A stretch of 64,000 nt of DNA from Bifidobacterium sp. B4142 (GTDB taxonomy: Bacteria; Actinomycetota; Actinomycetes; Actinomycetales; Bifidobacteriaceae). The first letter of the stretch is position 1; each line of letters begins with the position of its first letter. This document shows, piece after piece, positions 39,484-49,534 of the stretch. Location of the stretch: contig NZ_JAFNMJ010000003.1 of the NCBI RefSeq assembly GCF_026537325.1, positions 62,001-126,000 on the forward strand, written 5' to 3'. A program made the position numbers and the translations under genes. The notes under the pieces are model-generated. The model saw only the letters and a program-made list of their open reading frames with translations, was not told where the DNA came from and did no database searches.

Positions 39484-40791
39484 TCAGGTATACAGGCTGC
39501 CTTTCCTACGGCCATTGATTAGTGGAAGAGAGCCAGTTGCCAGAGCTGCTACCATGATCAGCGCGCTCAAGGTGAACAGTACGGCATATCCATGTGGTCG
39601 GTCAATAATTATTCCCCAGAGGATCGCTGCAACGGCTGAGGCGGCGGAACCGGCCATCTGTATGCGGGCATAAATTTCCGTATAATCCAAGGTGCCGAAG
39701 ACCGAACGCACCAATAGAGGTGTTTCGACCGTCGTGCAGGCATATACGAATCCAAATCCGAAAGAACCGAGCAGCAGCAGGACGCCATGGGTGGGGAAAG
39801 CCCACATCAAAAAGATGCCTATCAGTCCGCTGCTGATCCCCACCCCTAAGCCGAGGACTACATTCCGGTCGTTGCTGAATCCAAGTACGATCTTGCCAAT
39901 TGCTTGTCCAATCATGCAGGAGGAGGCAATCAGACCTGCCATGGCTGCTATGGAGGGAATGGATGTCGCATAGGAGGGCAGGAATTGGTAGACAGTCTGA
40001 TTCATGGTGATCAGTGCGCAGAATATCTCAAAAGACCAGAAAGCCGGGGTACGCAGGGCCTGATGTGCTGTTATGCCCTTGCTCGTGGGTTTTGTTGCAG
40101 ACTCATTTTCTTCCTTGTTTGTCGCTTTATCCGTCTGTGCGTTGACTGGGGACCAATCAGTCCCATATGGTTGCAGACCTAGGTCTGATGGGTGTGAGCG
40201 AACGACGAATAAGGTAAATGGAAGAGTGACGGCCAGGATAATAATTCCAAATGTCAAGTATCCACGTCTCCATCCGTCGGGTGCAGATTGAATGATCGAA
40301 TTGCCTAATTGGTTGAAGATAGCACCGCCTATACCTGTGAAGGCCATACACAAACCTATATTGAATCCGATGCGCTTGCAGAACCATGCGTTGATCAAGG
40401 TGGGTACGGCTAGGTAAAGTATGGCCGGCATGCCCACGCCCATGATGAATCCACAGACGTAGAACTGCCATACAGCTGTGGTACGGGACATCGCCAGACA
40501 GCCTAAGCCCACCAAAAGGATGCTTGCGCTTAGCACAGCGCGCAGGTCAAATTTGCTCATCAGCCGTCCCGCTACAGGCAAGAAGAACACCATGGTGATG
40601 CTAAACAGGCTAAAGTAACCGGTGAACACAGCTTTGGGCACGTGGAAATACTGGCTGACAGGTGTGAAATATATTCCTGCACAACTGCAAATTAGCGAAA
40701 CTGGTACAGCGTTGAGTATAATGCCGCTCAAAACGATCAAGTAGGGGTAAACGGTCTGCATCCGGGCAGATGATGGTGATGGTCGAGGCAT
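39484..40791 (-). CDS. MFS transporter, oxalate/formate-antiporter (OFA)-like
   Basis: 435 aa with 12 hydrophobic segments. Motif-A-type LPVAGRLMSKFDLRAVLS, GFIMGVGMPAILYLAVPTLI and SCMIGQAIGKIVLGFSNDR are typical of the OFA/monocarboxylate MFS group. The start at 40791 follows AGAAAGG. It is read away from the AraC-family gene on the same strand and is the last gene of an AT-richer carbohydrate locus. The substrate could be an organic acid or sugar product made by that locus; this is inference. Confidence 0.85.
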   Translation of the reverse strand: MPRPSPSSARMQTVYPYLIVLSGIILNAVPVSLICSCAGIYFTPVSQYFHVPKAVFTGYFSLFSITMVFFLPVAGRLMSKFDLRAVLSASILLVGLGCLAMSRTTAVWQFYVCGFIMGVGMPAILYLAVPTLINAWFCKRIGFNIGLCMAFTGIGGAIFNQLGNSIIQSAPDGWRRGYLTFGIIILAVTLPFTLFVVRSHPSDLGLQPYGTDWSPVNAQTDKATNKEENESATKPTSKGITAHQALRTPAFWSFEIFCALITMNQTVYQFLPSYATSIPSIAAMAGLIASSCMIGQAIGKIVLGFSNDRNVVLGLGVGISSGLIGIFLMWAFPTHGVLLLLGSFGFGFVYACTTVETPLLVRSVFGTLDYTEIYARIQMAGSAASAVAAILWGIIIDRPHGYAVLFTLSALIMVAALATGSLPLINGRRKGSLYT

Positions 40792-40928
40792 GACTGCTGA
40801 CCTTTCTTTTGCAGAGAAGAGCGGAACAAATTACAAGGGATGATACCAGTATGTTGTTGCGGAATCTGCGATGAGGATGCCGATATGGGCACGAATTACC
40901 CTAATAGGATTTTAAAAGTTGCGAGCAC

Positions 40929-41780
40929 TCAGCAATTACCGTTTAGGCGGCGGTATTGTATAGGAGTCATACCTACTTGATGTTTGAAAGTGTTGCACAG
41001 GATTGGTATCGAGGAGAATCCGCACTGTTTGCGGATTTCGTCCAGGGAAAGGTCGTTGTTGACAAGTAGGAACTTGGCCACATCAATACGTGAAGCAGTG
41101 ATATATGCGTGAGGTGTCAGTCCTGTTTGTTTTTTGAAGATACGGATGAAGTGGTATTCGCTCATATATGCCCGTTTGGCCAGTGAGCTCACCGTTAGCA
41201 ACTGACTGAGATTAGCGGCGATGTATGCTATCGAGTCATCAACGGCATGTGAGCGCTTTGCTGTGACTCCGGGCTTGTTCTCTACAGCAAATTCCGTAAG
41301 CAGATCTGTAATATGACGAGCCATTTCCGGTTCGGAGTATCCACTATGATCCGTGGCCATATCGTGGATCTCACGCAGCTGAGTCCGCGCATATGAAGGG
41401 TTGCGAAGGGTAATTACGTTTCCAAGTTTAGCTGTGATCAAATCATAATACGGTCTTGCCGTTATTCCGTCGAAGTGCATCCACAATACGTCCGTTTCAG
41501 TGTCAGTCCCATAACGATGACGGGAATAGCAGTCAACGAGAACGAATTGATCAGCCACAGCCTGTAAATGACCTGCAGGCAGATCCAAATCCATGGATCC
41601 TGAGAGCACTAGCATGACTAGAAAACTGTCAAAGGACCGGCGATCAAGACGATAGCCAGGCTGGTAGCTGAACAGGCCAGATCTTAACAGGTAAAGAAAT
41701 GTACACCGGGCTGTGGCTGAAGGAATTCGCATGACGAAGTCCGACTTAGCCAAGTCGATGAAGTGCTCGGCGGGTTTCAT
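40929..41780 (-). CDS. AraC-family transcriptional activator
   Basis: 283 aa. The N-terminal cupin ligand-binding half (PGYRLDRRSFDSFLVMLVLSG) and C-terminal double HTH (LSSLAKRAYMSEYHFIRIFK and IDVAKFLLVN then LSLDEIRKQCGFSSI) are complete, ending with the signature FKHQVGMTPIQYRR. It lies between two MFS genes of the same locus, so it most likely turns that locus on in response to a sugar. The start at 41780 has AGAGGAA upstream. Confidence 0.92.
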   Translation of the reverse strand: MKPAEHFIDLAKSDFVMRIPSATARCTFLYLLRSGLFSYQPGYRLDRRSFDSFLVMLVLSGSMDLDLPAGHLQAVADQFVLVDCYSRHRYGTDTETDVLWMHFDGITARPYYDLITAKLGNVITLRNPSYARTQLREIHDMATDHSGYSEPEMARHITDLLTEFAVENKPGVTAKRSHAVDDSIAYIAANLSQLLTVSSLAKRAYMSEYHFIRIFKKQTGLTPHAYITASRIDVAKFLLVNNDLSLDEIRKQCGFSSIPILCNTFKHQVGMTPIQYRRLNGNC

Positions 41781-41913
41781 GATTACTGTTCCTCTTTGTC
41801 CGTATTCGTTAACGAGATGCTATGAGTTCAGCCGTTAGGCAGGTAAGGATGATAGCAGGAACCGTGTGGCATGGCCCCTGCCATCATCAAAATGCCCGTG
41901 TAGGGTCCTAGTT

Positions 41914-43353
41914 TCAGTTCTCGCTCATGTCTTCTAGCGCTACGCCGCTGGTTTCAGGCAGAGCCTTGGTGACCAGAAGGAAACCTACTACGCCGAAAAG
42001 GGCGAAGATAACATAGGACCAGCCCAAGCCAATCCCGTCACGCATGGAGGGGAAGACCCAGTTGCAGGCGGCTGAAGCAATCCAGCAGAAGAAAGTCGCC
42101 ACTGACACTCCTATGGCGCGAATGGAGTTTGGCAGCACTTCGGAGATGACGACCCACATGCCAGGTGCCCAGGTCGCGGAATAGCAGAACCAGAATAGAT
42201 TAGCTACGATCAGCAAGAACCAGGCCCAGCCTGTGGTCACATTCACTTCACCGTTGACCACCTTGCCGGTGAAGAATCCTACGGCCATAAGCGCCAGACC
42301 AATGGTCATGGTCACGGAGCCAATAGTCAACAGCTTGCGCCGACCGATCTTGTCGATGCAGGCCATCCCGATCATGGTTGCAATCAGAGCGAAGATCGTG
42401 CGAACGAATGACATATGCAATGCGCTTTGCTCGGAGAATCCGACCATCTGCCACATGGATGAATCATAGAACATGATAACGTTTGTTCCTTGGAGCTGCT
42501 GCAGCATGGCTACTCCGATTGCTACCCACATAACCTTGCGCAATCCAAAGCAATCGCCCCTCAGATCAGACAAGCGCGCCGGACGTTCGAGCATGGTTCC
42601 ACGTATTTCCTGAACCTTGTCGTCGGGATCGGGCTCGCCTGTGATTTCGGAGAGGATAGTCCTGGCCTTCTTGTTCTCCCCTTTCATCACCAGATATCTC
42701 GGGGACTCCGGAAGCATCAGTGCCACAATGAGCATAAGTATGCCTGGCAGAGCCATAGTCATCAGCATCCATCGCCAAGCCGCCAGACCCAGCCACCAGG
42801 TCTTTTCAGCACCGCCTGCGCCCATCGCATAGAGGTCATTGAGACCTAAAGCTGCTATTTGTCCAAGGACGATGGCGAATTGTTGCATGGAACCTAGCAT
42901 GCCGCGCAGATTCTGAGGAGCGATTTCCGAGATGTATGAAGGCCCGATGACGGAGGTGAAGCCAACCCCGATTCCTCCTAGGAATCTGAATATGAAGAAC
43001 ACCCAAACGTTGCTTGTCAGGCCCGATACCAGGGCGCAGGCCACGAAAAGTATGGATGCGCCGATAAGAACCTTGGTGCGACCATAGCGATCGGCGAGTT
43101 TCCCAGCAAACCAAGCTCCTACAGCGCAGCCGACAAGCGCCGATGAAACTGTGAATCCGGACATGAAGCCTGTGACGCCGAATCCGGAATCTGGACTGGT
43201 CAGTGCTTTGACGGCGCTGTTGATGACGGATGTGTCGTAACCGAACATGAATCCGCCGACGGCAGCGGCTGCACAAACGATAATGAGTTTGATCCTATTG
43301 CCGTTGGATAAGCCTTTTGCCGACGGTATACCGGTTTTAGTTGGATGAGACAT
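41914..43353 (-). CDS. Sugar porter-family MFS transporter
   Basis: 479 aa, 12 membrane segments. Sugar-porter signatures are GFMFGYDTSVINSAV near the first helix, GKLADRYGRTKVLIG, PESPRYLVMKGE after helix 6, GRRKLLTIG, and the terminal LPETSGVAL. Such proteins take up hexoses, pentoses or glycosides by H+ symport. It is upstream of AraC and downstream of the epimerase/DUF5107 pair on the same strand, which suggests that it feeds them. Confidence 0.92.
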   Translation of the reverse strand: MSHPTKTGIPSAKGLSNGNRIKLIIVCAAAAVGGFMFGYDTSVINSAVKALTSPDSGFGVTGFMSGFTVSSALVGCAVGAWFAGKLADRYGRTKVLIGASILFVACALVSGLTSNVWVFFIFRFLGGIGVGFTSVIGPSYISEIAPQNLRGMLGSMQQFAIVLGQIAALGLNDLYAMGAGGAEKTWWLGLAAWRWMLMTMALPGILMLIVALMLPESPRYLVMKGENKKARTILSEITGEPDPDDKVQEIRGTMLERPARLSDLRGDCFGLRKVMWVAIGVAMLQQLQGTNVIMFYDSSMWQMVGFSEQSALHMSFVRTIFALIATMIGMACIDKIGRRKLLTIGSVTMTIGLALMAVGFFTGKVVNGEVNVTTGWAWFLLIVANLFWFCYSATWAPGMWVVISEVLPNSIRAIGVSVATFFCWIASAACNWVFPSMRDGIGLGWSYVIFALFGVVGFLLVTKALPETSGVALEDMSEN

Positions 43354-43395
43354 GTGAGAAACTTCTTTCTGTGTCGTTGACGGATCGCGGTTGTT

Positions 43396-44454
43396 TCAGG
43401 CGATGATGCTCGTTCGGTAGCAGATCCTGGCGGTAAAAATGTCGCCTGCTCTCAAGATGGGTTTTATGGGGTCGTCGCTGTTGATGGCGTTGGGTACATA
43501 TTCGCACTCAAGCGCTATCCCCTCTCTAGGCCCATAGCAGTGGCCATCCCTAGCTCGGGTGTTGCCCAGATGGTCACCGGTGTACATCTGGATTGCGGGT
43601 AGATCGGAAAAGATGTCAAGCCGAATACGGGTCTTCGCGCTGGCTAGTGTGGCCATATGGCCGAACTCCCAGGGGTTTTTGTTGATCGGGTAGGCATGGT
43701 TGTAGCCGTGCCCAAGTCTGATCTGATCGAAAGTCGGATCGCGCCGCTCACCAATGCTGCAGGGTTTCCTGAAATCCATCGGAGTATCGGCCACGGCCTG
43801 TCGAGAGCCTGATGGTATGGCATCCTCACTGAGCATGGGGCAGAACGTATCTGCATTTATCTGCAGTGTGTGATCCAGAATATTGCCAGATCCATTGCCA
43901 TCCAGATTGAAGTAGGCATGATTGGTGAGATTGCATATGGTATCTGCATTCGTGGCGCCTTCGAAGGTTATTTCGAGTCCGTCATCCTGAAGTCTGTAGC
44001 ATACCGTGATCGACACGGCTCCTGGGAAGCCTTGATCGCCGTCTGGGGTATCCATCCTCAAGGTGACATGCCGGCCGTCATACGAATCAGTCGTCCACAG
44101 CCGGTGCTCGTAACCGTCAGGGCCGCTGTGGTTGTTATTCTTGCCGTCGTTCGCTTCTAATTGGTATGTATGTCCATTCAGCTGAAACTGAGCATTGGAT
44201 ATCCTGTTGGCATTGCGTCCGATGATGGCGCCCAGACAACAGGTGTCAGCGCAATAGCTCGCTAAATCCGGGCATCCCAAGACTATTTGCCTAAGATCTC
44301 CTGCACTGTCCGGGGTGAGGAAAGAGACAAGCCTCGCTCCGAAATCGGTGATTGTTGCCGATCGTCCCTGTTCATTCTGGAGCTTGAACAGGTGCGCGAC
44401 TCTGTCATCGTCTAATCTGCCATATTCGCTGACAGACATGTCCGTTGCCTTCAT
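43396..44454 (-). CDS. galM: Aldose 1-epimerase (galactose mutarotase-like)
   Basis: 352 aa; interconverts alpha and beta anomers of aldoses. Conserved features: ATITDFGARLVSF, GAIIGRNANRISNAQF, the catalytic His in NLTNHAYFNLDG, and the catalytic Glu region REGIALECEYVPNAINS. The start (ATG 44454) overlaps the end of the DUF5107 gene by 4 bp, so the two are translationally coupled, evidence that the DUF5107 protein acts on a sugar. Symbol given by family similarity; substrate may be other than galactose. Confidence 0.85.
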   Translation of the reverse strand: MKATDMSVSEYGRLDDDRVAHLFKLQNEQGRSATITDFGARLVSFLTPDSAGDLRQIVLGCPDLASYCADTCCLGAIIGRNANRISNAQFQLNGHTYQLEANDGKNNNHSGPDGYEHRLWTTDSYDGRHVTLRMDTPDGDQGFPGAVSITVCYRLQDDGLEITFEGATNADTICNLTNHAYFNLDGNGSGNILDHTLQINADTFCPMLSEDAIPSGSRQAVADTPMDFRKPCSIGERRDPTFDQIRLGHGYNHAYPINKNPWEFGHMATLASAKTRIRLDIFSDLPAIQMYTGDHLGNTRARDGHCYGPREGIALECEYVPNAINSDDPIKPILRAGDIFTARICYRTSIIA

Positions 44455-47400
44455 GCTGTCGCCTTGGCTGCAGCGGAACTGTTCATCAATATATGCCGAT
44501 GGGAGAGTTCGTCGCTAAATAGGTTGACCTGGATGTGGCTGGGATCTTCGGACATAGCCTTGGCAAGCAGATCCGACGCCTTTTGCGTTTTGCCCAATCC
44601 GATGTTGGCTAAAGCCGTGACATACAAGCAATGAATGTGGTTCATTCTTGTATAATCTTTGTCATAAATTACGAAGTCTGGAAGGGATACTGCGAAGTAT
44701 TCTATAGCTGCTTGATCGTGAAGGTGCTGTTCGCCGAAGTCCAGCAGGCGGTAAAACCTGGCATTGGCAGGTCCGTGTTCACCCAATGCATCATGAGCTA
44801 GGCCCTGGTACAGGATCATTTCTGCAGGCTGATCGTTATAGAACATTGCCCCCTTGACTTCGTCCGGCCCGATGGTCGCTTGACGGAATTGAGCCTTTGC
44901 CGCATCATCATGACCCATGTTTGCTTCGATCAGGCCTAAGAGATAATGCAGATCGTTGTCTTTCTGTCCTTCGAGCTTGCCCTCGCCCAGATTTTCTGGA
45001 TAGGACTGGGCCTGGGTCAGTAGATCTTTAGCTGTTTGCCAATCTTGGGCGTTCATTGCGTCCTTTGCCATGAGCGTCAGGCTAATGCGGTATTGGGCAG
45101 TGATCTTCCCTTCTCCACCTTCCCAAGGATGGAAATGCCGTTTGCCCATCAGTTCATAGGCTTCGCGATAGTTGCCGGTCATGTTTAGCACTGTCAGATA
45201 CTCGATGTACAAGTCATCGCGTTCCTGAACGGCGTTGAGATTGCGGCGGTATTCGACCAGACGCTGGCTGTAGGTCCATCCAAGCATCCGGCGGAGTTGA
45301 TCCAGCTCCAAGAAAATGCTGGAATCTGATGGATCAAGGCTGAAGGCCTTTTCCATATGCTCTAGGGCACTGGCTTCGTCATGTCGCTTGTTGTAGTATG
45401 CCAGGGATAAATTGCGGTGGACAGTGGGGAAGTTCGGATCGTTCTGAGCACTGGTCTGCCATAGCTCAATTGCCTTGCCTGATTGAAGCTTGTCGTAATA
45501 AAGGCATCCCAAATAGTATGGTGCCTTAGCGTTGGCGCCCATCTTCATCGCAGTCTGAAGGACCGGAACATCGTCCAAGGTGTTGGGGAAGCAGCAGTAG
45601 CTGTCGTCTTCTTCGCCTTTCAGGACAGCTTCCTTGGCTTGGTCAGGATGATTCATGGCTGCCAGGTAATAGCCTTTGTAGTAGTCCAGCATAGGATCTT
45701 GGCCTTTGGCTTGGTTCAGCATGGCCAAGGCTTCATCATAAGCTCCGAATGACGCGTATTCGCGAGCTGCCTTGATGTGGTTCTTCGTGAATCCCCGGGT
45801 AAGGTCCAAATCGTGTTTGTTGCCTGTGGTCAGGTAGTGTTCGTAGCGTGAGACGAAGTCGAATGCGTCCAGGGCAAGGTTCTTCTCCATCTGACTGGCG
45901 GCCTCATCTGTTCGGCCCAATTTACGCAACAAGTAGGTTTTGAGCCCTCTAGCCCTGATATTCTCGGAGTTCTTCACCAGGCTTCTATTGACGAAGTCCA
46001 AGGATCGAGACCAGTCGCCGCGGCGTGCGCTGATTGCTGCGAGATAGAAGAAGCCCATTTCTTGTTGGGAATCATCCCAGGTCGACTTGTAAAAGGCATC
46101 ATATGCCTGATCTTCTAGTCCCAGATACCAATTGGCCAAGCCGAGATTGAAGTATGGTTCTGAATCATAGGGGTTGGGGTTACGGCTGGTTATGCGGTCG
46201 ATGGCTTTTTGGAAATGATCTTTTGCTTTTTCGAATACGCCACGTCGTAGCAAAAGCAGGCCATATGCATTGTTGATCCTGGCATCGCCGGGATCACGTT
46301 GCAGTCCTTCCAGATAGTAGGGATCAGGACGATATGTGGCATGGCGGTATTGTTCGAGATGAGTGCCGATTAGGAATAGCTCTTCATTGGTGGCGACATC
46401 GCTCGGTTTGGGTGCGGCTTTTGCGGGGCTGGGCAGTTTGTCGATAGTATCCGGTTCCGGAGTGTAAGAGACGAGTTCCTTACCGGTGTCTTGGTCAGTG
46501 ACCGATACGGTCATGTCTGTGGGAGCCGCCCCATGAGTGTCGAACTCTTCAGTGAGGATATTGACAGGGCTTAGTCGAGTGCTTTGTTCGAGTAGCGTCT
46601 CTCCTTTATGATTTGTGACCTTGACCAGACCATGGTCCACAATGTACGTGGCGTACACGGTTACCCGGCCCTGCCCATCCGACAAGCCGCTGCCGTCGAC
46701 GCCTTCGGTCTCCCCAGGGGCTTTCGCGGGATCAACGGGGCCAAACTCCATGTTCACAGCGGCGTCTAATGTAGCGTTTTTTACCAGACCGCAGGCCTTA
46801 TACGGCATGAAATACTGGGTGAAGCGTTTGGTTTCGAAAGGTTTGAGCCAGCTGAAATCCGGTTGGTTGTCAGTGAATACACCGGTCATGAGTTCGGCAT
46901 AGGGGCCATTGTCATCGGTCAGGTTCCGATCCCAGGCATGTCCAAAATCACCGCTACCCCAGACCCACTGCTTCTTGCCGGGACTGATGTGGTGGTCGGC
47001 ATAATGCAGGATGCCAGCTTGAGCTGCGTAATCGTATCCACCAACGAAGTCGTACTTGCTTCCGGCAGCCATGTATGAGGTGGGAACGGGGACGTTCTTG
47101 TACCTGCCGATGTCCACGCCTTCCGAGTAGTCGTGTTTGTAATAAGTGCCTGTGGCAATAGGGTACCTGCTCACGTCGCGTTTGCCATGATCCATCACCG
47201 CTGTCACATCCGGAGGCATGACCGTCTTGGTATGGGCGTTGACAGATACGGCTGGGTTAGCCCACCAAAGGAAAGTTTGGGGAAGGCTTGTGCCATTGTA
47301 GAGATCTCCCGTGATGGCTATGTATGCCTTACCTGGATAGAGGGCAATTGTAGTGACGACCTCGGTGCCGTACATCTGGTCGACATCATGGCATTGGACT

Positions 47401-47840
47401 CCCTTGCCGCCATTGGCGAGGTCGACAAGACGGTAATCGACTGGGCTGAAAGTAGTGGGGCGATGGTGCTGAGGCCAGTTAAATTCGATGCCTCCCGAGA
47501 TCCACGGTCCTGTAAGGCCGACCAGTGCAGGCTTTATGACATCGTTTCGGTAGACGAAATCGTACCCGTTGGTCTTATCCTGGGCATATTGGATTCTGCC
47601 CCCTAGCTCGGGGAGCACCGTTACCTTTATATATTCATTCTCAATGATGACAGCTTTGTATGACTTGTCTTCCTTGGCATCTTTGATGGAAGTGATGACC
47701 GGGTATGGATAGACCTTGCCCGAGGATCCCTGATAGACGCGTTTTTCAATAAATTGAGGATTCTTATCCGGTTTGCCGACTCCGTAGGTGGGAATGACCA
47801 AGGTGGTGTCAGAAATTTTGACGTGTTCGGTTGAAGACAT
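44451..47840 (-). CDS. DUF5107-domain protein with TPR repeats
   Basis: 1129 aa cytoplasmic protein with no signal peptide. The first 430 residues match the DUF5107 type: AVIIENEYIKVTVLPELGGR, then GPWISGGIEFNWPQHHRPTT and AGILHYADHHISPGKKQWVWG, with many His, Trp and acidic residues that could form a sugar-binding mutarotase-like beta-sandwich. The rest is a long array of tetratricopeptide repeats (for example NAYGLLLLRRGVFEKAKDHF, YYNKRHDEASALEHMEKAFS). Start at 47840 after AAAGGAG. Translational coupling with an aldose epimerase and the nearby sugar porter suggest a carbohydrate-active role; activity is unknown to me. Confidence 0.8.
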   Translation of the reverse strand: MSSTEHVKISDTTLVIPTYGVGKPDKNPQFIEKRVYQGSSGKVYPYPVITSIKDAKEDKSYKAVIIENEYIKVTVLPELGGRIQYAQDKTNGYDFVYRNDVIKPALVGLTGPWISGGIEFNWPQHHRPTTFSPVDYRLVDLANGGKGVQCHDVDQMYGTEVVTTIALYPGKAYIAITGDLYNGTSLPQTFLWWANPAVSVNAHTKTVMPPDVTAVMDHGKRDVSRYPIATGTYYKHDYSEGVDIGRYKNVPVPTSYMAAGSKYDFVGGYDYAAQAGILHYADHHISPGKKQWVWGSGDFGHAWDRNLTDDNGPYAELMTGVFTDNQPDFSWLKPFETKRFTQYFMPYKACGLVKNATLDAAVNMEFGPVDPAKAPGETEGVDGSGLSDGQGRVTVYATYIVDHGLVKVTNHKGETLLEQSTRLSPVNILTEEFDTHGAAPTDMTVSVTDQDTGKELVSYTPEPDTIDKLPSPAKAAPKPSDVATNEELFLIGTHLEQYRHATYRPDPYYLEGLQRDPGDARINNAYGLLLLRRGVFEKAKDHFQKAIDRITSRNPNPYDSEPYFNLGLANWYLGLEDQAYDAFYKSTWDDSQQEMGFFYLAAISARRGDWSRSLDFVNRSLVKNSENIRARGLKTYLLRKLGRTDEAASQMEKNLALDAFDFVSRYEHYLTTGNKHDLDLTRGFTKNHIKAAREYASFGAYDEALAMLNQAKGQDPMLDYYKGYYLAAMNHPDQAKEAVLKGEEDDSYCCFPNTLDDVPVLQTAMKMGANAKAPYYLGCLYYDKLQSGKAIELWQTSAQNDPNFPTVHRNLSLAYYNKRHDEASALEHMEKAFSLDPSDSSIFLELDQLRRMLGWTYSQRLVEYRRNLNAVQERDDLYIEYLTVLNMTGNYREAYELMGKRHFHPWEGGEGKITAQYRISLTLMAKDAMNAQDWQTAKDLLTQAQSYPENLGEGKLEGQKDNDLHYLLGLIEANMGHDDAAKAQFRQATIGPDEVKGAMFYNDQPAEMILYQGLAHDALGEHGPANARFYRLLDFGEQHLHDQAAIEYFAVSLPDFVIYDKDYTRMNHIHCLYVTALANIGLGKTQKASDLLAKAMSEDPSHIQVNLFSDELSHRHILMNSSAAAKATA

Positions 47841-48148
47841 TACCTGCTCCTTTGTCTTTTTAAGGCTATGTCTGGGAGAGTCGAGCGGCCCGAAGCAGCT
47901 CCGATGCTGTCTCCTTACGTCTCACACTAAGGCTGGATATTTGGGTTGTGACCAGTAAAATTGTCCTTTTATTTCGGATTCTTGCTCTTAGCAGGAGGAT
48001 TTGTAGCCTCGTGCCAGTTCGGTCTGTCGGTTTTGAAATCACAAATTCTGATGGGTAAGTCACAGGCGGTCCATTTTTGACTTGCACCTCCAGCGACTCG
48101 AAGTTGTACCATCAGGCCAATTAAGGATCAAGGAAAGGTGGGACGGTT
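47841..48148. other. Divergent intergenic region
   Basis: 308 bp between the DUF5107 gene and the SDR gene on the other strand. It must hold promoters for both. It is AT-richer than the flanking genes, but no clear AraC-type direct repeat or strong -35/-10 pair could be picked out by eye. Confidence 0.35.
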
Positions 48149-48895
48149 ATGACTGTTGCAGATAAGACAGTGCTGATCACAGGAGCTTCATCAGGCATCG
48201 GGGAGGCCACGGCGAGGCTCTTGGCGCAGCGAGGGGCCAAGTTGGTGCTGGGCGCTCGCCGCAAGGATCGGCTGGATAAAATCGTCGACGACATCGTTCA
48301 GGCGGGTGGCCAGGCTGCCTCTATGGCTCTGGATGTGACAGATCGGCGGGCCAATGAGGACTTCGTGGCTTTCGCCAAGAAGCAGTTCGGTGGAGTGGAC
48401 GTGGTATTCCTCAACGCCGGGCTCATGCCCAACTCGCCCCTGTCGGCCCGGCATGTGGACGAGTGGGATCGGACTATTGACGTCAACCTCAAAGGTGCTT
48501 TGTACGGCATCGCAGCGGCCTTGCCGGAGTTTACCGGGCAGCGTCATGGACAGTTCATCGCCACCTCTTCGGTGGCGGGCCTCAAAGCCTATCCCGGTGG
48601 AGCAGTCTACGGAGCGACTAAGTGGGGTCTGCGTGATCTGATGGAGGTGCTCAGGATGGAGTCCGCCCAGGAAGGGACTCATATTCGTACCTCTACCATT
48701 TACCCGGCGGCCATTCGAACCGAGTTGCTGGATACCATCACAGATAAGCAGACTCTGGCTGATATGAACAAGACCTACGACAGCTACCAGATTGATCCCG
48801 AACGGGTGGCCCAGGTGGTGGCCTTTGCCATCGATCAGCCTGAGGATACCAATGTGTCGGAATTCACCGTAGGCCCTACCATCCAGCCTTGGTGA
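48149..48895 (+). CDS. Short-chain dehydrogenase, YdfG-like
   Basis: 248 aa NAD(P)-dependent oxidoreductase. Motifs: GASSGIGEATARLLAQ, the basic GARRKDRL after the second strand (favours NADP), NAGLM, Ser in FIATSSVAGLK, and Tyr/Lys in VYGATKWGLRDLM. This matches the YdfG-type 3-hydroxy acid/serine dehydrogenase group. ATG 48149 has GGAAAGG upstream. It converges with the nicotinamidase gene, 18 bp between stops. Confidence 0.9.
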   Translation: MTVADKTVLITGASSGIGEATARLLAQRGAKLVLGARRKDRLDKIVDDIVQAGGQAASMALDVTDRRANEDFVAFAKKQFGGVDVVFLNAGLMPNSPLSARHVDEWDRTIDVNLKGALYGIAAALPEFTGQRHGQFIATSSVAGLKAYPGGAVYGATKWGLRDLMEVLRMESAQEGTHIRTSTIYPAAIRTELLDTITDKQTLADMNKTYDSYQIDPERVAQVVAFAIDQPEDTNVSEFTVGPTIQPW

Positions 48896-48913
48896 ATTCC
48901 TCTGCCAATGCCT

Positions 48914-49534
48914 TTAGTCGCCGCTGGAGGAAAGCAGACGGATGCCTGATTGTGCCATGGCCTTCCGGGCTTTGATGCCCTGATCCTCGCTGACCGGGAC
49001 AGTCAGATCCTCGAAGACCGTGACCTGGTAGCCCAGTTTTGCGGCGTCAAGGGCTGTATCCTTGACGCAGTGAGATTCGGCGATGCCTACTACATCCACT
49101 TGGTCGACGCCAGCTTGTGCCAGGGCATCGGCCAGGGTGACTCCAGATGATTTGGCCGCAGCGAACTCCTCCCTGCTCTGGATGCGATCGGTGTTGTCTT
49201 CGATGCCTTCGAATCCTGAGTAGGCGGCTGAATACTGGCCCTTTTTGAAGTGGTGGGCGATACCCAGCTCACGAATTCTGGGATGAAGCTCCGCGCCGGG
49301 CGAGCCCGCTACGCCGTGTCTAGGCCAGGTGTCTACAAAATCCGGGTAATCGGACCAATGAGATCCGGGTTCGATGTGCCAATCCTGGGTGGTGGCCATG
49401 TAGACGTAGTCCCCGGCATGGCCGTGGACATAGTCGGCGATTTTGCCAGCTGTGGCATTGCCTCCCTCGACTCCCAGCTCACCTCCTTCGCAGAAGGTCG
49501 GTTGAACATCCACGACAATCAAAGCCTTGGACAT
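48914..49534 (-). CDS. pncA: Nicotinamidase (pyrazinamidase-like)
   Basis: Deamidates nicotinamide to nicotinate for NAD salvage, 206 aa. Isochorismatase fold with the catalytic triad Asp in VVDVQPTF, Lys in HFKKGQYSAAYSGFEG and Cys in GIAESHCVKDTA, and the metal ligands Asp/His/His in TQDWHIEPGSHWSDYP. The start at ATG 49534 is preceded by AAGGGAG; the frame is open further upstream without a site. It is a single gene converging on the SDR gene. Confidence 0.92.
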   Translation of the reverse strand: MSKALIVVDVQPTFCEGGELGVEGGNATAGKIADYVHGHAGDYVYMATTQDWHIEPGSHWSDYPDFVDTWPRHGVAGSPGAELHPRIRELGIAHHFKKGQYSAAYSGFEGIEDNTDRIQSREEFAAAKSSGVTLADALAQAGVDQVDVVGIAESHCVKDTALDAAKLGYQVTVFEDLTVPVSEDQGIKARKAMAQSGIRLLSSSGD

